A stretch of DNA of 64,000 bases from CAZVPF01 sp964628195 (GCA_964628195.1 CAZVPF010000004.1:104044-168043); one strand, 5' to 3'; counted from the first letter of the stretch, positions 1 to 8,751 are shown. Program-made: numbers and translations. Notes: generated by a model not told the origin, from the sequence alone.

Positions 1-806
1 AGGCGATATGCTCCCTGCAGGGGGCCTTTGGGAGAGTCGAAAGCGGGTGTTATTCCGGTTTCGATAATGTAGAAGTAGTCTTTAGAGCCTTTAAATGCGG
101 TGTTGAACTGGGGGCTGTATGCGGCGACGGTTGGTTCTGCGTCTGCTGCGGCTGCACCGATGTACCACGAGTCGAGGGGTTGGTACTGGAACTGCAGGGC
201 GAGTGTTTTGTCGGGGAATGGTATTGTCGGGTTGTTGATCAGGGCGCTGTTGAGGAACTGGGCGGTTTCGTCGTTGGCGTAGGCGTTGCCGTCAAAGGAG
301 ACGGGACAGCCGGAACAGTCAAACCCGCCTGTAAGGTCGATTTTTCCAAAGCGGAGCTTCAGGGTATCGTCCCACAAAGACTGCTCGTACCACAGTTCGC
401 CAATGTACATGAAGTGGTTGCCGACCGCATCGCCGTTTACTCCGAATACACCGGCGATGCTGGATGCGTCTATGCCGTCCGACCATGAGCCTTCGGTGAG
501 CATATAAAGTGAGCCCCCTTCGATACCGAGCAGTTTTTCAAAGTCGGCTTCGAGCTCGATGTCGCAGCTGCCGGTGTATCGGCCGGCTTTGCGGTGTGTT
601 GAGGTGCCGCCTCGCATATTGTTCTGGTAGATCTGGGTCAGGCCGAGAGCGATGTTTATGCCGTTTTCGTTTAGCTGGTCGTTAAGGCCGAAAAAGCCAT
701 CCGTTATGGTGTCCCTTTGCCAAAGGCTTTGGTAATCGCCGGCAGATGTGATGGGTGCAATCGCAATCATAGTGCAAATGAGGATAATACAATTAATCGG
801 TTTCAT
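1..806 (-). CDS. OprB-type carbohydrate porin, partial (C-terminus beyond left edge)
   Basis: Outer-membrane beta-barrel porin of the carbohydrate-selective OprB type, expected to let sugars into the periplasm. The frame opens at ATG 806-804 after an AAAGGAAA ribosome site. It begins with a signal peptide (MKPINCIILICTMIAIAP, about 22 residues) and continues with family-typical stretches: LTQIYQNN, GRYTGSCDIELEADF, GSLYMLTEGSWSDGID, LRFGKIDLTGGFDC, NDETAQFLNSALINNPTIPF. About 268 codons are visible and the frame is still open at base 1. It is the last gene of a minus-strand group with a secreted glycan-type protein and an inner-membrane symporter, so sugar import across both membranes is a reasonable inference. 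A palindrome lies just upstream (849-885). Confidence 0.87.
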   Translation of the reverse strand, partial: MKPINCIILICTMIAIAPITSAGDYQSLWQRDTITDGFFGLNDQLNENGINIALGLTQIYQNNMRGGTSTHRKAGRYTGSCDIELEADFEKLLGIEGGSLYMLTEGSWSDGIDASSIAGVFGVNGDAVGNHFMYIGELWYEQSLWDDTLKLRFGKIDLTGGFDCSGCPVSFDGNAYANDETAQFLNSALINNPTIPFPDKTLALQFQYQPLDSWYIGAAAADAEPTVAAYSPQFNTAFKGSKDYFYIIETGITPAFDSPKGPLQGAYR

Positions 807-848
807 CGGGTTTCCTTTAGATATAAAGACAACATTATTAGTCTTTTG

Positions 849-885
849 AATAAGGCACATGTGAAATAATAAGGCGTGCCTTATT
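849..885. promoter_or_regulatory. Palindromic operator candidate upstream of the porin gene
   Basis: An 18-bp perfect palindrome, AATAAGGC-GT-GCCTTATT, occupies 868-885. A third half-site AATAAGGC sits at 849-856, 19 bp away from the matching half. The group ends about 43 bp before the porin ATG, a usual place for a repressor or activator. The hairpin could also act as a weak terminator for the upstream gene, but no T-run follows it on the minus strand. The regulator family is unknown. Confidence 0.45.
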
Positions 886-958
886 AACGTCAAGAAAAAA
901 AATGCAAAAAAACAGGTTTCACTAAAAAATTTGGATTTAGCGGCTGAAAACAAAAAAG

Positions 959-2077
959 TCAGATTACTGCGTGTTTTTTGAGCATTTCAAGTGCCTCCGG
1001 TTCCCGTTCGATGGGCTGGTTGATAATTAAAGCAAAGCCTTTGAGCGAGCCGATTTGTTCGAGGATGATATCGGGCAGCTTTAGGGGGTCGCCTTCGTAT
1101 TGTATATCGAAGATGTGGTTGTTTTTGCCGGCGGCTTGTATTTGTTTGTACGTGTCAGGCCAGTTGGAAACATCCGGCGAGCCGTGGCCGGGCACCCATT
1201 CGATGCAGTCGAGGTTTTTGTCTTTGAAGAGCATTGGCAGGTGGTTCAGCTGGGGTTGTCCGTCGAGGTGGTAGATAGATCGCGGCATTTTTGCGAAGGA
1301 TTTCTGCAGGTCGGGCAGTGCGAATTGCTTAAAAAGCTCGGGGGTGAGCATAAAAGCGAAGTCGCACTGGAAGATGAAGTAGGGTTTTGAGGATAGCACA
1401 GATGCCCATGTGCTGTAGCCGTGTTTCTGGGGGCCGAGGGCGTTGTCTATTCGGGAGAAGATATCGAACCATGCCTCGTGAATCTGGTTGACTGCTCGGG
1501 TTACTTCATCGGGATTATCGAACAATTCGAGCACCAGTTTGTCAGATGCGCAGAATGTCGCAAGCAGGTCGAGCGGGCCGCCGAGATCGGTTGTCGCGAT
1601 AACAGCCCGGCCTGTGAGTTTTTCATTTGCCGCTTCGATTAAGGATATCAGTCGTTTGAACCATTTATTTTCGGGGTCGAATTTGAAGTCGAGTTCTGTT
1701 ACGGATGCGGGTGTGTGTTCATACCATACCGTTGTGTCGGAGTTTTTAGGTTCTGCGCCGAGGAAGGCAGCCATGATACCCGGACCGAAGTTCGGGAAAA
1801 TATGCGGGAAGGCGTCACCCAGGAAGCGGGTCGAGCTTAGCTGATAGTGCCAGCGGTCGACGAGCAGATGCGGGGGGACGTCGAAGTCGAAAAGCTGGGG
1901 CTCTATGTAGGAGAAGTAATCGGTGCCGGTTACAGGGGGCAGTTCCGGGGCCTCTCTGCCGGGGTCCTGGCCGAAAAGGCGGACCTGTATTAAGGGCCTG
2001 TCGAGGGTTTTGTCCCACCATTTTTCGTGGGTGTCCTTTACTCGCTTCCAGTCCTGGTCCGTGAATTTTATAGTCAT
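959..2077 (-). CDS. Uroporphyrinogen decarboxylase-fold protein (UroD/methyltransferase superfamily)
   Basis: A 372-residue soluble protein resembling the UroD-like (beta/alpha)8 family common in planctomycetes. This superfamily holds true HemE and many corrinoid-dependent or uncharacterised methyltransferases. Seen in the sequence: an aromatic-rich N-terminal segment (HEKWWDKTLDRPLIQVRLFG), a central TDLGGPLDLLATFC, and late strand-end motifs SIYHLDGQPQLNHLP and IEWVPGHGSP. The N-terminal arginine signature of HemE is absent, so haem synthesis is unlikely. It lies between the porin and a secreted beta-helix protein, all on one strand, which suggests a role in the same catabolic locus. The substrate cannot be told from sequence. 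No clear ribosome site is seen before ATG 2077. Confidence 0.65.
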   Translation of the reverse strand: MTIKFTDQDWKRVKDTHEKWWDKTLDRPLIQVRLFGQDPGREAPELPPVTGTDYFSYIEPQLFDFDVPPHLLVDRWHYQLSSTRFLGDAFPHIFPNFGPGIMAAFLGAEPKNSDTTVWYEHTPASVTELDFKFDPENKWFKRLISLIEAANEKLTGRAVIATTDLGGPLDLLATFCASDKLVLELFDNPDEVTRAVNQIHEAWFDIFSRIDNALGPQKHGYSTWASVLSSKPYFIFQCDFAFMLTPELFKQFALPDLQKSFAKMPRSIYHLDGQPQLNHLPMLFKDKNLDCIEWVPGHGSPDVSNWPDTYKQIQAAGKNNHIFDIQYEGDPLKLPDIILEQIGSLKGFALIINQPIEREPEALEMLKKHAVI

Positions 2078-2108
2078 GTTTATTTGTATATATCGTTAAA
2101 TTGTTTGT

Positions 2109-4748
2109 TTAATTGTTTTCGATAATAGTTTTTATTTTGTCGACATAGTAGGGGTGCAGTCCAGCTTCGGCTGCGCGGTGCCACGGGAACAGCGGGTCGT
2201 TGGGGGTGATATCGATGTGATTGTCCTCGAAGGTGTGCCAGTCGGCCTGGGACCGGTTGAATCGGTAGTGATCCCCGGAGGTGCTGTGGATTATGTTTTC
2301 CTTGACGGTGAAGCTTTTTGAGCCTTCGTCAAAGAAGATACCGTTATTTGGCGCGCCGCCGTGGGCATAGTCGCTGCGGTGGACAAGGTAGAGGTGGTTG
2401 TCTTCGATGAGCGTATCGGGCTGGAGGCCGAGTGTGTAAATCGCTCCGCCGTCTGCGAGTTTATTCATCACATCGAAGATGCGGTTGTTTTTGACGGTGC
2501 AGTTTTTCATGGTCGTAGGGTCGGTGTCCCAGCGAAAGCCGACGGACAGGCCGGTATACGGGGTGTCATAAATAAGGTTGTGCTCGAAAACGGTGTCTGG
2601 TGAGAAGGCGATAAATGCGCCGACTGAGCCGAAATGGGTTTGGCCGGTTTTGGTTATTCTACAGGAGGCGACACGGTTTGCAGCGGGTGCCATTTCGGGG
2701 CTGTCCCAGTCATTCTCAAACCATTTTCTCGGGCCTGTTTCGGCGACAGGACGGTAGCCGAGCATTATGCCGTTTGCGCCTATGTCGGAGAAGTCGCAGC
2801 CGAGCACTTCGTTATTGTCGCAGTCTGCGCCAAAGGCCAGTCCGTTTGCGCCCAGGCGGGTGAAACGGCAAAGCTCGAAGGAGCATTTTTGTGCACGCTC
2901 GACGAGCACAGCGGGGGTTACAGCGTAAGTTGGTTCGGTTTTGTAGCCTGTGCCGTAATGTGCGGCCTGCAGGCCGGAATAGCCGATTTCGGGGATATTC
3001 CATAAGGTGTCGGCGAAGGTGATTGCCCTGAAGTGCGTGTTGTCTACCGGGTTGTTTTCAAGCCCTTTTATTACCATAAGCTGCTCGACAGAGGGGATTG
3101 TCATATTCATTTTATTTGGATTTTCGCCGTCTTTGGCAAGGTACATGATCTGATTTTGCTTTTGGTCATAGCACCATGTGCCGGGTACCTTGAGGAACTG
3201 CGGAGAGTTTTCGAGGAAGCAGGGCATGTGTTTTTGCGGGTTGCACCACCAGGGCGTACCTTTCCAGCCGAGATGGTGGGCGGTGGTTACTGATTTGCCG
3301 TTTAGGCTTTTGATTATGCCCCGTGCGACTGACCAGTGCTCGATGACGACGATTTCGGCCCTGTCGCCGGTGAGGTTTTTGAAAGGCAGGTCCTCTTCAA
3401 AAGTGAATGTTGCCTGGTCGGGCGACACTTCGGCGAGGTGGAGGAAACCTTCCTGCGGGTATTTGCACCTTTCGAGCCTTTTGCCGGAGGCGTAGAGGTC
3501 ACGGGGGGGCAGGCCTTGGGGGACGGTGACGGTCCAGATATTGTTTTCGGTTTTTTTAAAGTCGGTTAGTTTAACGGCGGAGGATATAACGGGTTTTTCG
3601 CCGGGCCATTCGTGACCGGGGTAGGGGGCGAAGGTTACGGAATGTTTTTCGGAGCCTGAGTTGAAAGCTGTTATTTCGATTGGCTCTTTTATTTTATATT
3701 CACCGCCCCTCATTATGACCAGTATGTCCTGTTCGTGTGAGGGTTTGAAGATTCCGTCTTTTCCCATATTCTCGATCTTATCGAGTGCAGCGGAGACGGT
3801 GGCGAGGGGTTTGTCCTCAGTTCCGGGGTTTTTGTCGTCTCCGGCGGGGCTTACGTGGATTTCTACGGGCATTGGGCCGGGGTGTAGGATCAGGGTGCCC
3901 CATTCCTTTGCACGGGTTCGGCCGGTTTCGGTTCCGGTGAGCCAGTTTTCATGGTGCAGGTTTCCGAACTGGCCTTTGCCTTTGTATTTTTCGTCGAGGT
4001 CCTGGACGCCGATATTGAAGCCCATTTCAGTGATGCCGTCTTTTTTCGGGTTCCAGTATTCGCCGGCGCGGACCTCAAGGCATGGGTCCGGTTTTACCAT
4101 CCATTCGACGATAAAGCCTTTGCCGTCTGGTTTTGGTATTGCGACAGCCTGCATCGCGCCGGTAAGTATCCATTTCTGGTAGTTGTTCCATGATCGGGTC
4201 ATAGAGCGTTCTTCGCCCTCGAGCAGGCCGCCTGTTCCCACACCATGCAGCCGTGATTTTGTGAGGTTACATACCATTTGCCAGCTTGTCGAGTCGCCGC
4301 GGTTGTTGAAGTCGTCGGTTTCGGGCCACTGGTTTGTGGGGTTCAGCAGCAATTCAACGCCGTCGCCGAACCAGGGAAAGCCCTGGCGTGTCAGCTCGTG
4401 GGCTTTGTCGTTTTCATCAGGCAGCCATCGAGGGGTGTCTATGCCGTAGAGGACATCGTCGGTTATGTCGAATGCGAAGTAGAGGTTTTCGCCGTCGTGC
4501 TTTACCCACCATTTTACGGAGAGGTCGGCGTCGTCTGTAACCGGTATAAAGGAAGGTGACCAGTCCCGCAGGCCGGTGAATGTGTAAGCGTCGTCGTATT
4601 CGCCCTCGGCGATCTTGCCGTCGAGTGTGGGGGTTGAGCCTTTGTAGGCGTGAACGTGTTTGGGCCATCTGCCTGCCTGGACGTTAAGAGCAGCTGTTGT
4701 TGTTACGGCGATCAAGAGTAATGCTGTTTTGAGTTTTTTGCTTTTCAT
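2109..4748 (-). CDS. Secreted CBM9-like / right-handed beta-helix protein
   Basis: An 879-residue exported protein with a signal peptide of about 25 residues ending in LNVQAG. Residues about 35-290 look like a carbohydrate-binding family 9 type domain (LDGKIAEGEYDDAY, VKWWVKHDGENLYFAFDITDD, GDGVELLLNP). From about 300 a segment (IHVSPAGDDKNPGTEDKPLATV) introduces a right-handed parallel beta-helix of the pectate-lyase-like or DUF1565 kind that runs to the end, with repeated asparagine-rich turns such as VKNNRIFDV and FEHNLIYDT. This architecture occurs in planctomycete polysaccharide-degrading loci. I see no assignable catalytic residues, so lyase, hydrolase or binding functions are all open. 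ATG 4748 follows an AAGGAAAAG ribosome site. Confidence 0.75.
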   Translation of the reverse strand: MKSKKLKTALLLIAVTTTAALNVQAGRWPKHVHAYKGSTPTLDGKIAEGEYDDAYTFTGLRDWSPSFIPVTDDADLSVKWWVKHDGENLYFAFDITDDVLYGIDTPRWLPDENDKAHELTRQGFPWFGDGVELLLNPTNQWPETDDFNNRGDSTSWQMVCNLTKSRLHGVGTGGLLEGEERSMTRSWNNYQKWILTGAMQAVAIPKPDGKGFIVEWMVKPDPCLEVRAGEYWNPKKDGITEMGFNIGVQDLDEKYKGKGQFGNLHHENWLTGTETGRTRAKEWGTLILHPGPMPVEIHVSPAGDDKNPGTEDKPLATVSAALDKIENMGKDGIFKPSHEQDILVIMRGGEYKIKEPIEITAFNSGSEKHSVTFAPYPGHEWPGEKPVISSAVKLTDFKKTENNIWTVTVPQGLPPRDLYASGKRLERCKYPQEGFLHLAEVSPDQATFTFEEDLPFKNLTGDRAEIVVIEHWSVARGIIKSLNGKSVTTAHHLGWKGTPWWCNPQKHMPCFLENSPQFLKVPGTWCYDQKQNQIMYLAKDGENPNKMNMTIPSVEQLMVIKGLENNPVDNTHFRAITFADTLWNIPEIGYSGLQAAHYGTGYKTEPTYAVTPAVLVERAQKCSFELCRFTRLGANGLAFGADCDNNEVLGCDFSDIGANGIMLGYRPVAETGPRKWFENDWDSPEMAPAANRVASCRITKTGQTHFGSVGAFIAFSPDTVFEHNLIYDTPYTGLSVGFRWDTDPTTMKNCTVKNNRIFDVMNKLADGGAIYTLGLQPDTLIEDNHLYLVHRSDYAHGGAPNNGIFFDEGSKSFTVKENIIHSTSGDHYRFNRSQADWHTFEDNHIDITPNDPLFPWHRAAEAGLHPYYVDKIKTIIENN

Positions 4749-4801
4749 CGCTTTTCCTTTATCTGGTACAAGTGTTAATATTAATTATACTTCATTAATT
4801 G

Positions 4802-6397
4802 TCATCCCCTGCCGTAGCCGAGGTACTGGAAGAAGCAGTAAATGAATATCATTATTACCGCGAGCAGTGCCCACCAGATCCAGACGGATTTTTGAGAGCC
4901 GGTGTCAATATTTTCCTGCGAGGCTTTGAGCGAGGGCAGGGCCTTTTCAGGTTCCGGGGGAGTCAGCAGGGAAATTACTATCATCATCACCGCAAGTGCG
5001 CTGAACAGGTAGAACGAGAGCATCATAAAGTGCGGCCACTGGTCCTTGTTCGGTGTGGTAAGATAAAAGCTTCCGATGGTAAGACAGGCTATCGAGCCGA
5101 TCAGCAGTGTTGCAAAGGCGGCTTTGGAGTTGGCTCTTTTCCAGAGGACGCCTATAAGGAATACGGCTGCCATTGGCGGGGCCATAAATCCGATGAGGGA
5201 CTGGAATATGCTGAACAGGTCGAGCCCTTTGATTGCGTCGAGTGAAATGGCGATGAAAATGGAGATAACCGCAGCGACGGCGGTTACGATCCGGCCTATT
5301 GTTTTCTGCTGGAGCGGTGTCGCGTCTGGCTTGAACATGCGGGTGTATATATCGAGGGTAAATACGGTCGACAGCGAGTTAAGGCCGGAGTCGACGGTGC
5401 TTATAAGCGCGGCGGTGAGCACCGCGACGACCAGGCCGACCATGCCGACGGGCATGTGATTGGCGACCATTGTCATGTAAGCGGCGTTGGGGTCCTCGAG
5501 GTCGGGGTGCAGGACCTTGCAGATGATGCCGGGGACGTAGAAGATCAGCGGTGTGCCGATTTTTAAAAATCCTGCGAATACCGCACCGAGCTGTCCCTGT
5601 CTTATGTTGCGTGCCCCGAGAACACGCTGAACGATGGTCTGGTCTGTACACCAGAACCATATTCCAAGGATGGGGTATCCGAGTATTATCGCAGGCCAGG
5701 GCCATTCGGAATCGGAGGCAGGTCTGAAAAGCACCCAGTAATCGTTAGGTACCGAGTCTACAAGTTTGCCGATCCCGCCTACTTTTACAAGGCCTATTAT
5801 TGTAAGTGCCGCTGAGGCGAGAATCATAAGTATCGACTGGAAGGAGTCGGTTACCACCACCGCGGCGAGTCCTCCAGCGACGGTGAAGCTTGTTGCAATT
5901 GCGGTAAGCGCGACGACCGACAGCCAGAGCGGCCAGCCGAGTATCTGGCTGAGCAGCAGTCCGCCTGCGTAGAGGGTTCCGCCGAGCCAGAGTATCATAG
6001 TATTGATGAGTGTGTACCACGAGAGGAAGTTTCTGCACCTCATTCCGTATCTTGTAGCCATGAACTCTGGCATGGTGGATATTTTCGTGTTAATGTAATG
6101 CGGGATGAAAATCATGGCCAGCAGGAACAGGAATATCCAGGCAAGCCATTCGAAATTGCCTGTTACCATGCCTGTTGTATATGCGACACCGCAGCCTGCG
6201 ATCATGAACGAGGGACTGATGTTGGTGCCGAATATTGAAAGGCCAACATTAGGCCAGCGGAGTGAACGGCCTGCGAGAAATATGTCTTCGGCGTCTTTTC
6301 GTTTGAAACTAACCCAGAAGCCTATCGTAAGGACAGCGATGATGTAAGCTGCAACTACCGCAAAATCCAGAGAATGTAACTGTTGATGAATGTCCAT
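4802..6397 (-). CDS. Sodium:solute symporter (SSS/SGLT family)
   Basis: A 531-residue inner-membrane transporter of the sodium:solute symporter family, with about 13-14 hydrophobic segments. Family features visible include AEDIFLAGRSLRWPNVGLS near residue 40, a conserved WFWCTDQTIVQRVLGAR block near 275, and ALISTVDSGLNSLSTVFT near 340. The length matches SGLT-like sugar transporters. The C-terminal 40 residues end in an extra transmembrane helix. It is the first gene of the minus-strand group with the beta-helix protein, UroD-like protein and porin. That supports uptake of a sugar or sugar acid released by the secreted protein, although the substrate itself is inferred. Confidence 0.88.
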   Translation of the reverse strand: MDIHQQLHSLDFAVVAAYIIAVLTIGFWVSFKRKDAEDIFLAGRSLRWPNVGLSIFGTNISPSFMIAGCGVAYTTGMVTGNFEWLAWIFLFLLAMIFIPHYINTKISTMPEFMATRYGMRCRNFLSWYTLINTMILWLGGTLYAGGLLLSQILGWPLWLSVVALTAIATSFTVAGGLAAVVVTDSFQSILMILASAALTIIGLVKVGGIGKLVDSVPNDYWVLFRPASDSEWPWPAIILGYPILGIWFWCTDQTIVQRVLGARNIRQGQLGAVFAGFLKIGTPLIFYVPGIICKVLHPDLEDPNAAYMTMVANHMPVGMVGLVVAVLTAALISTVDSGLNSLSTVFTLDIYTRMFKPDATPLQQKTIGRIVTAVAAVISIFIAISLDAIKGLDLFSIFQSLIGFMAPPMAAVFLIGVLWKRANSKAAFATLLIGSIACLTIGSFYLTTPNKDQWPHFMMLSFYLFSALAVMMIVISLLTPPEPEKALPSLKASQENIDTGSQKSVWIWWALLAVIMIFIYCFFQYLGYGRG

Positions 6398-6490
6398 AAA
6401 AAGAGACCCTTATTTTAAGTTCATAATTGAATGAAGGATTTTACATGCAAGGGCACTGCGGGGCAACTATTAATTGGACAAAAGTTATGT

Positions 6491-7003
6491 TTACATATCG
6501 GGCTGGCTGTCAGTGTCAAGAGATGCAATTGCGGATTTTATCGTGGATGACAGCAGGCAGGGCTGATCGGAACCTATTCGGAGGTTTTTGCCGTCTTTGA
6601 GGTTTATCTCGACGGAACGCATACCGGAAATGTTGTAGAGGGTTCCTACTTTAGGGATGTAATGGATGCCCCAGCCGTGCCACCATTTGTTTTTTACGGG
6701 GCGGGTATCGGAGATTTGTTTAAGCGGTATGGTTTTCCTGAAGACCCCAAACCCCATTGAAAAGCAAAGCTTGTTTGAGGTCACTATCACGGTCATTGTG
6801 CTTGTAAATACGGCTGCGAATACGACTACAACGACAGATGCCGCAAATACGGCGAGAAGGAAGCTTTTGTCGATATCTTGGGGCATAGTTGAGGCCAGCC
6901 AGAAATAAAGCCCGATCTCAGCGGCAATAATAAAAAATGCTAACAGCAAGGATATCCGGCCTATTTGAGTATGTTTGTAAAGGACAGCCATACACGTAAT
7001 CAT
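6491..7003 (-). CDS. Small membrane protein with PH-like C-terminal domain
   Basis: A 170-residue protein I cannot assign by name. Residues about 15-75 contain two transmembrane helices (ISLLLAFFIIAAEIGLYFWL and a valine-rich second helix). Then comes a beta-rich part (TMTVIVTSNKLCFSMGFG, IPLKQISDTRPVK, VEINLKDGKNLRIG) that looks like the bacterial PH-domain pattern found after paired membrane helices. The start is uncertain: ATG 7003 or ATG 6991, both without a clear ribosome site. It is followed 93 bp later by the symporter on the same strand, but co-transcription is not shown. Confidence 0.6.
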   Translation of the reverse strand: MITCMAVLYKHTQIGRISLLLAFFIIAAEIGLYFWLASTMPQDIDKSFLLAVFAASVVVVVFAAVFTSTMTVIVTSNKLCFSMGFGVFRKTIPLKQISDTRPVKNKWWHGWGIHYIPKVGTLYNISGMRSVEINLKDGKNLRIGSDQPCLLSSTIKSAIASLDTDSQPDM

Positions 7004-7155
7004 CTCAGGAATAACGGGTTATGTCAACAAATTTATTCCGGTTTTACTGTATCCCGTAATTCTATTAAAGGGGGGGGCTTGCGGACTTTATGGAGGTGTT
7101 TTGGTTTATATAGTAGCTATTTTGATATTTTTTTGAAAAAATAGATAATTCAGGC

Positions 7156-7183
7156 TTGCATAGAATTTTGATAGTCATATAAT
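7156..7183 (+). promoter_or_regulatory. Sigma70-type promoter of the first PEP-CTERM gene
   Basis: TTGCAT at 7156-7161 and TATAAT at 7178-7183 are separated by 16 bp, which gives a near-consensus sigma70-type promoter. The expected transcript start is near 7190, leaving a leader of roughly 34 nt before ATG 7224. Confidence 0.6.
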
Positions 7184-7223
7184 AACATTAGTAAAATATA
7201 GATAGGGAGGTTAGGTGATATTG

Positions 7224-7811
7224 ATGAAATATAGTGTACTTACTATTTTAGTTCTGTCGTCGTTAGCTTTTGGTTCGCTTTCTAATCAGGTTAACGTTGA
7301 AACCCCGGGAAGAGATGTTTATCACTCGATGTGGGTTACAGGTATTGATGAAGTTCTGATCACAATTAATGAAGCTATAGGCGCTTCTGAGGCCCCAACT
7401 GTTGATCTTGAGGGTATAAGCGCAGATGAGGGGCAGGGCAATCCTGTTGTTCTCAACGGTGAGCTTGGAAGCACTGTTACTGTCGATATGACACTGAACA
7501 TCACTAACACAAGCGGTGTTACGTGGACTGCTTATGAGCTTATCCTTGAGGGTGAGAATGTAGTGTTTAATTATTCCAACACCCCAACGTGCAATTATTT
7601 CCTTACGACGGTTATGCAGCCGACCTATCTGAGGTTCGATTCGCCTAATGTTGTTGAAGGCGGCCAAACTGTGACTATGAACTTTTCGATAGATGTCTCA
7701 CAGGAAGGCCTTTTCGAGATTACATTGATTCAAAACCCAGTTCCTGAGCCTGTCAGCATTGGTCTTTTCAGTATGGCTGGATTAATGCTGCTGAGAAAGA
7801 AAAGGGCCTAA
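7224..7811 (+). CDS. PEP-CTERM surface protein
   Basis: A 195-residue exported protein of unknown function with an N-terminal signal peptide (MKYSVLTILVLSSLAFGS) and a C-terminal PEP-CTERM sorting signal: PVPEPVSIG, a hydrophobic helix, then the basic tail LLRKKRA. Such tails are recognised by an exosortase, which in known systems anchors or releases exopolysaccharide-associated proteins. The body is beta-rich without a recognised domain. I chose ATG 7224 over GTG 7215 because GTG would sit too close to the GGGAGG at 7205-7210. The next gene encodes a similar-sized PEP-CTERM protein. No exosortase gene is in the window. Confidence 0.82.
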   Translation: MKYSVLTILVLSSLAFGSLSNQVNVETPGRDVYHSMWVTGIDEVLITINEAIGASEAPTVDLEGISADEGQGNPVVLNGELGSTVTVDMTLNITNTSGVTWTAYELILEGENVVFNYSNTPTCNYFLTTVMQPTYLRFDSPNVVEGGQTVTMNFSIDVSQEGLFEITLIQNPVPEPVSIGLFSMAGLMLLRKKRA

Positions 7812-8020
7812 GGCTTTTTAAGTAAGGTTTCGGGCATAGTTCTAACAATTCATTTTATCGCAAGAGACAATCTTTCTGCGCCCCGGTTGTGTAAGACAAA
7901 TACCAGGTTATTTCGGACACTTTGAGGCAATTAAAGACACATATACCCCTGTATGCTTTTTCCAAAATCGCAGTTTGGTCTGTATAATTGGAATTTACAT
8001 CAATTTGAACAATTTGCGGC

Positions 8021-8049
8021 TTGACTTCAGCGTGATTAATAAGTATTAT
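8021..8049 (+). promoter_or_regulatory. Sigma70-type promoter of the second PEP-CTERM gene
   Basis: TTGACT (8021-8026) and TATTAT (8044-8049) with a 17-bp spacer. Transcription would start near 8056, placing the inverted repeat at 8065-8084 in the leader RNA or at an operator position. Confidence 0.55.
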
Positions 8050-8064
8050 AACGATTATATGTTA

Positions 8065-8084
8065 TATTCCGGTTTTACGGAATA
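8065..8084. repeat. Inverted repeat in the leader of the second PEP-CTERM gene
   Basis: TATTCCG-gtttta-CGGAATA, 7-bp arms with a 6-nt loop. The left 14 bases, TATTCCGGTTTTAC, recur exactly at 7034-7047, upstream of the first PEP-CTERM gene. It may be an operator or a small RNA hairpin. Confidence 0.4.
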
Positions 8085-8132
8085 AACGGGGTTAAGCTAT
8101 AAACTACATTTTAGAATTTTAGAAAGGGGGTA

Positions 8133-8723
8133 ATGATGAAAAAGTTTTTCATTTGTATTCTGCTGTTGCTTTTGCTTAGTGGTTCTGTGCCTGCGGGGCT
8201 GGTCGATTGGAATGCTACCTGGACCAACTCATCAAATCTCGACGGCACACAAAGCTGGGAATGGACGGACGACTTTTCGTGGAGCGTAAATGAAAGTTTT
8301 GCCGCTGTTGGCCCGGCCGGTTTTCAGTGCACGGGGACGTTTGAAAATGCGGACCCGATTATTACGATCACTAAAACTATTGAGAACGGTTCGAACTTTG
8401 CATGGGAGGCCTTTGTGCTTGAGATTGACTCAAGCAGCAATGCTGCTTATGTTTTGAATTCGGCGACTGTATTGAGCCCTCCGCACCTGGGAGCACTGTT
8501 TCAATCCACTTCGGGAACCATTGATAAAGTTATCTTTGCTTCGCCGGTGGCCGTTGGGCCGGGGGAGACGCTTATGATCAGTTTCGATCTTCTGATCCCC
8601 GCGGATACGCCATTCACAATCGATGTTACCCAGACACCGAGTGAGGATTACATTCCGGAGCCTGCGACGATCGGGCTTCTCGGATTGGGTGCATTTGCTG
8701 TGTTAAAACGGCGGCGCAGCTAA
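8133..8723 (+). CDS. PEP-CTERM surface protein
   Basis: A 196-residue exported protein with a signal peptide (MMKKFFICILLLLLLSG, then VPAG) and a C-terminal PEP-CTERM signal: YIPEPATIG, a hydrophobic helix, then LKRRRS. The middle is beta-rich (ITITKTIENGSNFAWEAFVL) and resembles secreted planctomycete proteins of unknown role. The ribosome site is AAAGGGGG just before ATG 8133; ATG 8136 is an equal alternative. It has its own promoter and a strong terminator, so it is probably a single-gene transcript. Similar size, order and tail suggest it works like its upstream neighbour, but sequence identity between the two bodies is low by eye. Confidence 0.82.
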   Translation: MMKKFFICILLLLLLSGSVPAGLVDWNATWTNSSNLDGTQSWEWTDDFSWSVNESFAAVGPAGFQCTGTFENADPIITITKTIENGSNFAWEAFVLEIDSSSNAAYVLNSATVLSPPHLGALFQSTSGTIDKVIFASPVAVGPGETLMISFDLLIPADTPFTIDVTQTPSEDYIPEPATIGLLGLGAFAVLKRRRS

Positions 8724-8751
8724 AGCAGACTCAGCGGAAATAAGTTTATTT

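Larger units (their letters stand above)
7812..8132. other. Intergenic region between the two PEP-CTERM genes
   Basis: About 320 bp without a plausible gene. It holds the promoter of the second PEP-CTERM gene (8021-8049) and an inverted repeat (8065-8084). I see no clear rho-independent terminator behind the first gene. Confidence 0.6.
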
